From positions 62,001 through 126,000 of the forward strand of contig NZ_NNBJ01000017.1 in the NCBI RefSeq assembly GCF_002803085.1: a stretch of DNA of 64,000 bases, written 5' to 3'. Within the stretch, counting starts at the first letter, position 1. Each line of letters opens with the position of its first letter. The notes under the pieces are model-generated. The model was not told the DNA's origin. It did not search any database and was given only the letters and a program-made list of their open reading frames with translations. Source of the stretch: Streptomyces sp. CB01201 (lineage in GTDB: Bacteria; Actinomycetota; Actinomycetes; Streptomycetales; Streptomycetaceae). The position numbers and the translations under genes are program-made. Below are positions 7,970-17,200 of the stretch, one piece after another.

Positions 7970-9604
7970 TCAGCCCTGCTGCTTCAGCGCCAGCCACAGC
8001 TCCGTGCGGACGTCCATGTCGTCCAGGTCGGAGCCGAGCAGCGCCGCGCAGCGGCCGATCCGTTGGCGGACGGTGTTGCGGTGGACCCCGAGCGCCACCG
8101 CGCTGCGGTCCCAACTCCCGTGCAGCGAGAGCCAGGTGCGCAGGGTGGTGCGCAGGGTCTCGGTGAGCGGGGCGAGCAGTTCGCGGGCGTACGCGGCGGC
8201 CTCCCCGGGGTCCACGAGCGCCCCGAATCCGGCGGACCGGTGCCGGGCGAGGGCGGCGCGGGTCGCCTCCGCGCGCTCCAGGGCGCGAGCCGCCTGGGTG
8301 TCGGCGACCGCGAGCCCGTCCAGCGCGGCCGGCGCGCTGATGCCCAGCGTCCAGCCGGGGTGCGGGGTGACCTCGCGGTCGGCCGGTGCGAGGGCGCGCA
8401 GGCGGGGGCCGTCCGCCTCGACCAGCGGAGTGCCGAGGTCGGGGGCCGGGCCCTGGCCCCGGGCGTGCACGACGGTCCACGGCCCCGCGCCGAGGAGCTC
8501 GGCGGTGTCCAGCGGGGTGCCGCCCAGCAGCATCCGCACCAGCGCGGCCGAACGGGCCGCCTCGTCGGCGCCCGGCCGCTCCGCGGTGAGCAGCGTGAGC
8601 AGCACGGCCGCGACCCCGGCGATGGTGTGGTCGCCGGGGGCGCGGTGCGGGGTGGCGAGGGCGAGCACGCGGGGCCCGGCGAGGGCGTAGGCGGTGAGGT
8701 GGGTGCCGGCCACGGTGTCGCTGGCGGTCAGTGCCCCCACGCCACCCCGCCCCTTCCCGCTGTGGCACTCAGCGGCTCCGCCGCGAGCCTCCGGGGGCGT
8801 GTACTCCGGAGGCGCTGGGCTGTTCGGCCCCTCCGGCGCTTGAGCAGCGGGGTCCGGGGCGGAGCCCCGTGTCCGGCGGCCCGCGGCCTGCACATCATCC
8901 GCCGGCGGCCTGCGGGGAGGGGCGGGGTGGGGAAAGTCCGCCGAAGGCGCCACCACCCGCACCAGCCCCCGCACCCCCGCCCGCACGGAATCGGACGGCT
9001 CCGGCCCCGCCGAATCCACCACCGACCCCGCCGGGGTCATGAGCGCCGCCCACCCCCCGAGCCGACCCGCCAGCACCCGCAGCACCGCCCCCACCGGCTC
9101 GGGCCGGGCCGCAGCCGTGGCCAGCGCCCGCTGGCCCCCGCTCACCCTCCGCAACTCGTCCTCCCGCGCCCGCGCCATCAGCAGCCACACCGCCCGGGCC
9201 ACCCCCGAGAACGTCGTCTGCGGCGGCACCTCCAGAAGGGGGAGGCCGTGGCGGGCGCAGGCCGCCACCAGGGCGGGCGGGACCGCGTCGTACACGGGGG
9301 CGACGCCGAAGCCGAGGGCCGCCGCCCCCGCCGCCGCCACCCGGGACACGTACACCTCGGGGTCGGGGAGCTGCACCCCCGCCGTCAGCAGCAGCTCCCC
9401 GCCGAGCAGGTACGGGAACGGGTCGGCCATCTCGGAGGTGTGCACCCAGCGGATGGACGCGTCCGGGGGTCCCGCCAGCTGCCGCAGACCGAGGTCGGCG
9501 CGGGCCAGCAGCGCGGCGAGCGCGACCGGCGGGGTGGGGGGTGCGGTCGGCGCGGCCGGTGCGGTCGGGCTGGACGGGCTGGGCGGGTCGGTCGGGTCCG
9601 GCAT
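7970..9604 (-). CDS. PucR-family transcriptional regulator
   Basis: This regulator of about 544 residues has an N-terminal PucR domain (about residues 25-140, with HTSEMADPFPYLLGGELLLT) and a C-terminal HTH_30 domain (about 490-540, with GSWDRSAVALGVHRNTVRQR). It is divergent from a symporter/ureohydrolase/ThDP-enzyme operon and is its obvious candidate regulator. The start is uncertain: ATGs lie at 9604 and 9622, neither with a clear Shine-Dalgarno, and the frame is open further upstream. Residues about 225-287 are unlike the rest. They are encoded by a copy of the intergenic repeat family (8743-8929) with inverted ends, and the frame remains open through it. Without that insert the length would be close to the family norm. 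Confidence 0.85.
   Translation of the reverse strand: MPDPTDPPSPSSPTAPAAPTAPPTPPVALAALLARADLGLRQLAGPPDASIRWVHTSEMADPFPYLLGGELLLTAGVQLPDPEVYVSRVAAAGAAALGFGVAPVYDAVPPALVAACARHGLPLLEVPPQTTFSGVARAVWLLMARAREDELRRVSGGQRALATAAARPEPVGAVLRVLAGRLGGWAALMTPAGSVVDSAGPEPSDSVRAGVRGLVRVVAPSADFPHPAPPRRPPADDVQAAGRRTRGSAPDPAAQAPEGPNSPAPPEYTPPEARGGAAECHSGKGRGGVGALTASDTVAGTHLTAYALAGPRVLALATPHRAPGDHTIAGVAAVLLTLLTAERPGADEAARSAALVRMLLGGTPLDTAELLGAGPWTVVHARGQGPAPDLGTPLVEADGPRLRALAPADREVTPHPGWTLGISAPAALDGLAVADTQAARALERAEATRAALARHRSAGFGALVDPGEAAAYARELLAPLTETLRTTLRTWLSLHGSWDRSAVALGVHRNTVRQRIGRCAALLGSDLDDMDVRTELWLALKQQG
8743..8929. repeat. Repeat element with inverted ends captured inside pucR
   Basis: CACCCCGCCCCTTCCCGC (8743-8760) is matched at 17 of 18 positions by the reverse complement of 8912-8929. 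Between them is GGGGTCCGGGGCGGAGCCCC, a hairpin of the type found in the intergenic blocks. The ends resemble those of the elements at 20357-20608 and 31335-32265. It lies wholly within the pucR reading frame and adds about 62 residues, rich in Pro, Gly and Arg, between the regulator's N- and C-terminal domains. Confidence 0.7.
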
Positions 9605-9813
9605 GGTGGACGATCCATCCATCGGCGGCGTCAGGAGTGGAGGAAACGTACACTTCAGCGTTGCTTTCCGGCCACCTAGGGTCGTGCCGAACCGAAGGCC
9701 GCGGGTACGGGCGGATGTCCCCGCGAACAGCCGACGGAACCTCGGTGCCCCCCTGGTACGCCGAGGTCTCCCCGCACGACACGCCACCGAGTGAGCGCGA
9801 AGGAGGGCCCCGC

Positions 9814-11292
9814 ATGGCCGTCGACTACACAGTGATCGTCGTCTATCTCGCCGGGATGCTGGCGATGGGCTGGTGGGGCATGCGCCGCGCCCGGTCGAAG
9901 TCCGAATTCCTGGTCGCCGGGCGGCGGTTGGGGCCCGCGATGTACTCCGGCACCATGGCCGCCATCGTGCTCGGCGGCGCCTCCACCATCGGCGGCGTCG
10001 GCCTCGGCTACAAGTACGGCCTGTCGGGCGCCTGGATGGTGTTCACCATCGGCCTCGGCCTGCTCGCGCTCTCCGTGTTCTTCTCCGCCCGCATCGCGCG
10101 GCTGCGCGTCTACACCGTCTCCGAGATGCTGGACCTGCGCTACGGCGGCCGGGCCGGGCTCATCTCCGGCCTCGTGATGTGGGCCTACACGCTGATGCTC
10201 GCGGTCACCTCGACCATCGCGTACGCCACCATCTTCGACGTCCTGTTCGACCTGAACCGGACGGTCGCGATCATCCTGGGCGGGGCCATCGTCGTCGCGT
10301 ACTCGACGCTCGGCGGCATGTGGTCCATCACCCTCACCGACATGGTCCAGTTCGTCGTCAAGACGATCGGGGTGCTGCTGCTCCTGCTGCCCATCGCCGT
10401 CGTCAAGGCCGGCGGCTTCGGCGCGATGAAGGCGAAGCTGCCCACCGGCTACTTCGACCCGCTCGGCATCGGCGGCGAGACGATCTTCACGTACGTCCTG
10501 ATCTACACGTTCGGCATGCTCATCGGGCAGGACATCTGGCAGCGCGTGTTCACCGCGCGCAGCGACAAGGTCGCCCGGCTCGGCGGCACCGTCGCCGGTA
10601 CGTACTGTCTGGTGTACGCCGTCGCGGGCGCTGTCATCGGCACCGCCGCCAAGGTGCTCTACCCGGACCTCACCAGCGCCGACGACGCGTTCGCCACCAT
10701 CGTCAAGGCCGAACTCCCCGTCGGCGTCAGGGGGTTGGTGCTCGCCGCGGCCCTCGCCGCCGTGATGTCCACCTCCTCCGGCGCGCTCATCGCCTCGGCC
10801 ACCGTCGCCAACAACGACATCTGGGCGCGGCTGCGGGGCAGGTCCGGGCAGAGCGGCGCCGACCACGACGAGGTCCGGGGCAACCGGGTCTTCATCCTGA
10901 TCATGGGGATCGCGGTGATCGTCATCGCGACCCGGCTGAGCAGCGTCGTCGAGGGCCTCACCGTCGCCTACGACCTGCTCGTGGGCGGGCTGCTCGTGCC
11001 GATCCTCGGCGGGCTGCTGTGGAAGCGCGGCACCGCCTCGGGCGCGCTCGCCTCGGTGGCCGTCGGCGGCCTCGCGGTCGTCGCGCTCATGGTCCGCTAC
11101 GGCATCCTCGCCAACGAGCCCGTCTACTACGGACTGCTCGCCTCGCTCCTCGCGTACGTCGTCGTGTCGTACGCGACGAAGCCGACCGACGCCGCGGTGC
11201 TCGCCGTCTGGCGCGAGCGGCTGGCCGGCCGCGGGGCGCATCCGGACGGGGACGAGCCGGCGGCGGCCGAAGCGGCACCGGCACACAGCTAG
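9814..11292 (+). CDS. Sodium:solute symporter family transporter
   Basis: This 492-residue polytopic membrane protein belongs to the SSS family, which imports solutes with Na+. About 13 hydrophobic segments can be traced. Family-like stretches are GGASTIGGVGLGYKYGLSGA near residue 55, YSTLGGMWSITLTDMVQFVV near 170 and AAVMSTSSGALIASATVANN near 320. The last contains the Ser pair typical of the sodium site. The tail from about residue 475 is acidic and Ala-rich. AGGAGGG lies 6 nt before the ATG. It is the first gene of a run with an agmatinase-type ureohydrolase (47 bp downstream) and a ThDP enzyme. A guanidino compound is therefore the likely cargo, which is inference from context. Confidence 0.9.
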   Translation: MAVDYTVIVVYLAGMLAMGWWGMRRARSKSEFLVAGRRLGPAMYSGTMAAIVLGGASTIGGVGLGYKYGLSGAWMVFTIGLGLLALSVFFSARIARLRVYTVSEMLDLRYGGRAGLISGLVMWAYTLMLAVTSTIAYATIFDVLFDLNRTVAIILGGAIVVAYSTLGGMWSITLTDMVQFVVKTIGVLLLLLPIAVVKAGGFGAMKAKLPTGYFDPLGIGGETIFTYVLIYTFGMLIGQDIWQRVFTARSDKVARLGGTVAGTYCLVYAVAGAVIGTAAKVLYPDLTSADDAFATIVKAELPVGVRGLVLAAALAAVMSTSSGALIASATVANNDIWARLRGRSGQSGADHDEVRGNRVFILIMGIAVIVIATRLSSVVEGLTVAYDLLVGGLLVPILGGLLWKRGTASGALASVAVGGLAVVALMVRYGILANEPVYYGLLASLLAYVVVSYATKPTDAAVLAVWRERLAGRGAHPDGDEPAAAEAAPAHS

Positions 11293-11339
11293 AGTCACAC
11301 TGATAAAGCGCATAAACGCTGAAACGAAGGGCAATTCAG

Positions 11340-12305
11340 ATGAGCAGCAACGAAACGCCGCGCGGTCCGATCGACTCGTCCCGCATTCCGCGGTACGCCG
11401 GGCCCGCGACCTTCGCCCGGCTGCCCCGCCTCGACGAGGTCGGCACCGCCGATGTCGCCGTGGTCGGCGTGCCCTTCGACAGCGGTGTCTCCTACCGGCC
11501 CGGCGCCCGCTTCGGCGGCAACGCCATCCGCGAGGCCTCCCGCCTGCTGCGCCCGTACAACCCGGCGCAGGACGCCTCGCCGTTCGCGCTCGCCCAGGTC
11601 GCCGACGCCGGTGACATCGCGGCCAACCCGTTCAACATCAACGAGGCGGTCGAGACGATCGAGGGTGCGGCCGACGAGCTGCTCTCCACCGGCGCCCGCC
11701 TCATGACGCTCGGCGGCGACCACACCATCGCGCTGCCGCTGCTGCGCTCGGTCGCCAAGAAGCACGGGCCGGTCGCGCTGCTCCACTTCGACGCGCACCT
11801 CGACACCTGGGACACCTACTTCGGCGCCGAGTACACCCACGGCACCCCGTTCCGCCGGGCCGTCGAGGAAGGCATCCTCGACACCGAGGCGCTCTCGCAC
11901 GTCGGCACCCGCGGCCCGCTGTACGGCAAGCAGGACCTGACGGACGACGAGAAGATGGGCTTCGGCATCGTCACCTCCGCCGACGTCTACCGGCGCGGCG
12001 CCGACGAGGTCGCCGACCAGCTCCGCCAGCGCATCGGCGACCGCCCGCTCTACATCTCCATCGACATCGACTGCCTGGACCCGGCCCACGCGCCCGGCAC
12101 CGGCACCCCCGAGGCCGGCGGCATGACCTCGCGCGAGCTCCTGGAGATCCTGCGGGGCCTCGCCTCCTGCAACCTGGTCTCCGCCGACGTCGTCGAGGTC
12201 GCCCCGGCCTACGACCACGCCGAGATCACCAGCGTGGCCGCCTCGCACACCGCCTACGAGCTGACCACGATCATGTCCCGGCAGATCGCGGCCGCCCGCG
12301 CCTGA
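11340..12305 (+). CDS. speB: Agmatinase/guanidino-acid ureohydrolase
   Basis: This 321-residue binuclear-manganese ureohydrolase hydrolyses a guanidino group to urea plus an amine. All metal-binding motifs are present: TLGGDHTIALPLL, LLHFDAHLDTWDTYFG, EYTHGTPFRRAVEEG and YISIDIDCLDPAHAPGTGTP, then EAGGMTSRELLEIL. Several substrates (agmatine, guanidinobutyrate, guanidinopropionate) are handled by close relatives, and sequence alone does not separate them. The gene has a weak GAAGGG site 8 nt before the ATG. It sits between a sodium/solute symporter and a ThDP enzyme, which suggests import, then removal of urea, then further carbon metabolism. Confidence 0.9.
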   Translation: MSSNETPRGPIDSSRIPRYAGPATFARLPRLDEVGTADVAVVGVPFDSGVSYRPGARFGGNAIREASRLLRPYNPAQDASPFALAQVADAGDIAANPFNINEAVETIEGAADELLSTGARLMTLGGDHTIALPLLRSVAKKHGPVALLHFDAHLDTWDTYFGAEYTHGTPFRRAVEEGILDTEALSHVGTRGPLYGKQDLTDDEKMGFGIVTSADVYRRGADEVADQLRQRIGDRPLYISIDIDCLDPAHAPGTGTPEAGGMTSRELLEILRGLASCNLVSADVVEVAPAYDHAEITSVAASHTAYELTTIMSRQIAAARA

Positions 12306-12411
12306 GCGCGGAACGGAACGGACCGGGAAACGATCAGCGGCCGCGGCCCGGCGGCCGGGGGACCGGCGCCGGGCCGAAGCCGAGCTCCAAGGACTCCAAG
12401 GAGAGGACGCG

Positions 12412-14082
12412 ATGACCCACGACCACGACCTCGTGCTGCGGCCCACGCCGCGCCAGGTGGAGGCCGCCCTGAACCCCCCGCCCGGGCGCAACGGCGGTGA
12501 CCTGGTGGTCGAGACCCTCGCGGGGCTCGGCGCCACCACCGTGTTCGGGCTGCCCGGCCAGCACGCGCTCGGCATGTTCGACGCGCTGCGCCGCTCGGAC
12601 CTGCGCTACATCGGCCTCCGGGTCGAGAACAACGCGGGCTTCGCCGCCGACGCGTACGGCCGGGTCACCGGCGAGGCCGCCCCGCTGCTGCTCTCGACCG
12701 GCCCCGGCGCGCTGACCTCGCTGGCCGCGCTCCAGGAGGCGGCGGCCGCCTCGTCTCCCGTCATCGCGATCTCAAGTCAGGTCCCCACGGCGGGACTTGG
12801 CGGCGGACGGCACGGCTATCTGCACGAACTGCGCGATCAGAAGGCGTCGTTCCGCGATGTGGTCAAGTCGGTCCACACCGTACGCAGCCAGTCGCAGATC
12901 CCCTCCGCGATCGCGGCGGCCTGGGAGTCGGCGCTGACCGCGCCGCACGGTCCGGTGTGGGTGGAGATCCCGCAGGACGTGCTGCTCGCCGAGACGGCGC
13001 TGCCCGTCGTCACCCCCATGGACGCCTTCCCCGAGGATGTCGTCCCGCGCCCCGAACTCACCGCCGTGGCAGCCGAGTTGCTGGCGAACGCGGTCCGCCC
13101 GGCGATCATCGCGGGCGGTGGTGTGGTACGCGCCGACGCCGCGGGCAAGCTGCTCGCGCTCGCCGAGCGCCTCGACGCGCCGGTCGTGACGACCTTCGGC
13201 GGCAAGGGCGCCTTCCCGTGGGAGCACCCGCTCTCGCTCCAGTCCTGGCTGGAGGACCGGCACACCACGGACTTCCTGGAGGACGCGGACGTCCTGCTGG
13301 TGGTGGGCTCCGGGCTCGGCGAGCTGTCGTCGAACTACCACACGTTCAAGCCGCGTGGCCGGATCGTCCAGATCGAGGCGGACCTCGGCAAGCTGGAGTC
13401 CAACCACCCGGCGCTCGGCATCCACGCGGACGCCCGGATCGCGCTCCAGGCCCTGCTCGAAACGGTCACGGAGCGTCACGACGAGACGGCCGCCGAGCAG
13501 GTGCGGACCGTCCTCGACAAGGTCCGGGCCCGGATCGACGCCCAGGACCTCGGCGAGGAGCGGCGCATCCTGGCCGCCGTGCGCGAGGCGCTGCCCACCG
13601 GGGCGCCCAGCTTCTGGGACATGACGATCCTGGCCTACTGGGCCTGGTCGGCGTGGCCCGGCGCGATGCACTCGGCCCAGGGCGCCGGCGGCCTCGGCTA
13701 CGGCTTCCCGGCGGCGCTCGGCGCGGCCGCCGCCGATCCCGGGCGCCCGGTCCTCGCGGTGTCCGGCGACGGCGGCGCGATGTACTCGATCGCCGAACTC
13801 GCCACGGCCAAGCAGTACGACCTGCCCGTCACCTGGCTCATCGTCGACGACGGCGGCTACGGCATCCTGCGCGAGTACATGACCGACACGTTCGGTGCGG
13901 CCACCGCCACCGAACTGGCCCGGCCGGACTTCGTGGCCCTCGCCGAATCCTTCGGCGTCCCGGCCGCCCGCACCACCCCGGACACCCTGACCGCCGACCT
14001 CGCCAAGGCGCTGGCGGCCCCCGGGCCCTCGGTGGTCGTGCTGCCCGCCCTCCTGAAGATGTTCGCGCCGACCCACCTCTGA
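12412..14082 (+). CDS. Thiamine-diphosphate enzyme, acetolactate-synthase-like
   Basis: This 556-residue ThDP-dependent enzyme has the three-domain layout of acetolactate synthase and its relatives. The catalytic glutamate lies in GLRVENNAGFAADAYGR near residue 75. The ThDP/Mg motif near residue 452 is SGDGGAMYSIAELATAKQY, followed by LIVDDGGYGILREY. The second half reads DDGG where acetolactate synthases usually have NNG, so it is not a standard IlvB. FAD-site features are not obvious. It follows the ureohydrolase by about 106 bp and is probably co-transcribed with it. The substrate is unknown. The pairing recalls ceaS and pah in clavulanate clusters, but the other genes of that pathway are absent nearby. 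Confidence 0.85.
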   Translation: MTHDHDLVLRPTPRQVEAALNPPPGRNGGDLVVETLAGLGATTVFGLPGQHALGMFDALRRSDLRYIGLRVENNAGFAADAYGRVTGEAAPLLLSTGPGALTSLAALQEAAAASSPVIAISSQVPTAGLGGGRHGYLHELRDQKASFRDVVKSVHTVRSQSQIPSAIAAAWESALTAPHGPVWVEIPQDVLLAETALPVVTPMDAFPEDVVPRPELTAVAAELLANAVRPAIIAGGGVVRADAAGKLLALAERLDAPVVTTFGGKGAFPWEHPLSLQSWLEDRHTTDFLEDADVLLVVGSGLGELSSNYHTFKPRGRIVQIEADLGKLESNHPALGIHADARIALQALLETVTERHDETAAEQVRTVLDKVRARIDAQDLGEERRILAAVREALPTGAPSFWDMTILAYWAWSAWPGAMHSAQGAGGLGYGFPAALGAAAADPGRPVLAVSGDGGAMYSIAELATAKQYDLPVTWLIVDDGGYGILREYMTDTFGAATATELARPDFVALAESFGVPAARTTPDTLTADLAKALAAPGPSVVVLPALLKMFAPTHL

Positions 14083-14147
14083 GGCCCGGCCGGACTTCGG
14101 ACAGTACCTAGGACCTGGGTCCCGTATTTGTTGCGGCGGGATGAAAT

Positions 14148-14175
14148 CCGCAGGCCCCCGTGTTGGGGCTTGCGG
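14148..14175 (+). terminator. Hairpin between the ThDP-enzyme and ABC-exporter genes
   Basis: CCGCAGGCCCC and GGGGCTTGCGG form an 11-bp stem with one G-T pair around a 6-nt loop. It lies 66 bp after the ThDP-enzyme stop and 30 bp before the ABC-exporter start. It probably ends the upstream operon, though so close to the next start it could also act in that gene's leader. Confidence 0.6.
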
Positions 14176-14204
14176 CAGGACCAGGTACCAACGGGAGGAA
14201 AGTC

Positions 14205-17200
14205 GTGACGGAGGGTGCGCAACAGGGGTGGGCGCGCAGGCTGACCGGGTACGCCTGGCGGTACCGGCGCAATGTGGTGCTCGCGCTCGGCTCCTCGCTC
14301 GGCGGCATGGCCGTCATGGCGCTCGTCCCGCTGATCACCAAGGTGGTCATCGACGACGTCATCGGCGCCCACACCCGCTCCCTGGCCGTCTGGACCGGCC
14401 TCCTCATAGCCTGCGCCGCCGTCGTGTACGGGCTCACCTACATACGGCGGTACTACGGAGGGCGGCTCGCCCTCGACGTCCAGCACGACCTGCGGACCGA
14501 GATGTACCGCACGATCACCCGGCTCGACGGGCGGCGCCAGGACGAGCTGTCCACCGGACAGGTCGTCGGCCGGGCCACCAGCGACCTCCAGCTGATCCAG
14601 GGCCTGCTCTTCATGCTGCCGATGACCATCGGCAACGTCCTGCTCTTCGTGATCTCCATCGTGATCATGGCGTGGCTCTCGCCCCTGCTCACCCTCGTCG
14701 CCCTCGCCGTCGCCCCCGCCCTCTGGTTCATCGCCAAGCGCAGCCGCACCCGCCTCTTCCCCGCCACCTGGTACGCCCAGGGCCAGGCCGCAGCCGTCGC
14801 CGGGGTCGTCGACGGGGCCGTGTCCGGGGTCCGGGTCGTCAAGGGCTTCGGCCAGGAGGACCAGGAGACCGGCAAGCTCCGCGAGGTCGGCCGCAAGCTG
14901 TTCGCGGGCCGCCTTCGCACCGTCAAGCTGAACGCCCGCTACACCCCCGCCCTCCAGGCCGTCCCCGCGCTCGGCCAGGTCGCCATGCTGGCCCTCGGCG
15001 GCTGGCTCGCCACCCGCGGCCAGATCACGCTCGGCACGTTCGTGGCGTTCTCCACCTACCTCGCCCAGCTCGTCGGGCCGGTCCGCATGCTCGCCATGGT
15101 GCTCACCGTGGGCCAGCAGGCGCGGGCCGGCGTCGAACGCGTCCTGGAACTCATCGACACCGAGCCGTCGATGCGGGACGGCAGCAAGGAGCTGTCGCCC
15201 GACGCCCCCGCCACCGTCGAGTTCGACGACGTGAGCTTCGGCTACGACGCCGAGCGGCCCGTCCTGAAGGGCTTCTCGCTCGACATCCGGCCCGGCGAGA
15301 CCGTCGCGGTCGTCGGCTCGTCCGGCTCCGGCAAGTCCACCGTCTCGCTGCTGCTGCCCCGTTTCTACGACGTCGAGCACGGCGCCGTCCTCGTCGGCGG
15401 CCACGACGTGCGCGAGCTGACGCTCTCCTCGCTGCGCGCCGCCATCGGCCTGGTCCCCGAGGACTCCTTCCTCTTCTCCGACACCGTCGGCGCCAACATC
15501 GCCTACGGAAAGCCGGACGCCACCCAGGAGGAGATCGAGAAGGCCGCCCGCGCCGCCCAGGCCGACCGTTTCATCGCCGAGCTGCCCAAGGGCTACGACA
15601 CCACCGTCGGCGAGCACGGCCTGACCCTCTCCGGCGGCCAGCGCCAGCGCATCGCACTGGCCCGAGCCATCCTCACCGACCCCCGGCTGCTCGTCCTGGA
15701 CGACGCGACCTCCGCCGTCGACGCCCGCGTCGAGCACGAGATCCACGAGGCCCTCAAGTCGGTCATGGCGGGCCGCACCACGCTGCTCATCGCGCACCGC
15801 CGCTCCACCCTCGCCCTCGCCGACCGCATCGCCGTCCTCGACGGCGGACGGCTCGCCGCGATCGGCACCCACGACGAGCTCCAGCGCGACAGCGCCCTCT
15901 ACCGCCGCCTGCTCACCGACCCCGACGAACTCGGCGCGGTCTCCCCGGGCCACACCCCGCCCGCCCCGCACACCGGGGACGAGGACCACTCCGTACGGGA
16001 CGAGCTGGACGCGGAGTACGACGTCGAACGCGGCATCACCCCGCCGCTGTGGATCCGCGAGGAGAAGACCGAGTCCGCCGCCCCCGGCGGCATGCCGGCC
16101 ACCCCCGAACTGCTCGCCCAGGTCGAGGCGTTGCCGCCCGCCACCGACGTACCCGCCATAGACGAGGCCAAGGCCGTCCGGGCCGAGGACTCCTACGGCC
16201 TGCGCAGGCTGCTGCACGGCTTCGGCCTCCCCCTGCTCGTCTCACTCCTGCTCGTCGCGATCGACGCGGGCGGCTCCCTCATCCTGCCGATCCTGATCCG
16301 GCACGGCATCGACCAGGGCGTCACCCAGCTCGCGCTCGGCGCGGTGTGGGCGGCCTCCGGGCTCGCCCTGCTCACCGTCACCATCCAGTGGCTCGCCCAG
16401 ACCGGCGAGACGCGGATGACCGGACGCACCGGCGAACGCGTCCTGTACACCCTGCGCCTGAAGATCTTCGCCCAGCTCCAGCGGCTCGGACTCGACTACT
16501 ACGAGCGGGAGTTGACCGGCCGGATCATGACCCGCATGACGACGGACGTGGACGCGCTGTCCACGTTCCTCCAGACCGGCCTCGTCACCGCGTTCGTCTC
16601 CGTCGTCACGTTCTTCGGCATCATGGTCGCGCTGCTCGTCATCGACATCCAGCTGGCGCTCGTCGTCTTCGCCACGCTTCCGTTCCTGGTCGTCGGCACG
16701 TACGTCTTCCGCAAGAAGAGCGTCCAGGCCTACGAACTGGCCCGCGAGCGGGTCAGCGTCGTCAACGCCGACCTCCAGGAGTCGGTGTCGGGCCTGCGCA
16801 TCGTGCAGGCGTTCCGGCGCGAGCACGACGGCTCCGCGCGGTTCGCCGGGCGCAGCGACCACTACCGCCAGGCGCGGGTGCGCGGCCAGTGGCTGATCTC
16901 GGTGTACTTCCCGTTCGTGCAGCTCCTGTCGTCGGTGGCGGCCGCCGCCGTACTGATCGTGGGCGCGCACCGGGTCGACGGCGGCACCCTCACCACGGGC
17001 GCGCTCGTCGCCTACCTGCTCTACATCGACCTGTTCTTCGCCCCCGTCCAGCAGCTCTCGCAGGTCTTCGACGGCTACCAGCAGGCGGCGGTCTCCCTCA
17101 AGCGCATCCAGGAACTCCTGCGCGAGAAGACCTCCACGGCCGAGGCCGCCGAGCCGCTCGACGTCCTGTCACTTCGCGGCGAGATCGCCTTCGAGAACGT

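Noticed and set aside
12412..14082. ceaS-type carboxyethylarginine synthase as a firm call
   Set aside because: Only the pairing with a ureohydrolase supports it; the beta-lactam synthetase and later genes are absent.
13857..16217. 786-codon open frame on the minus strand
   Set aside because: It runs antisense through the ThDP-enzyme and ABC-exporter genes, which have full motif support; it is a high-GC shadow.
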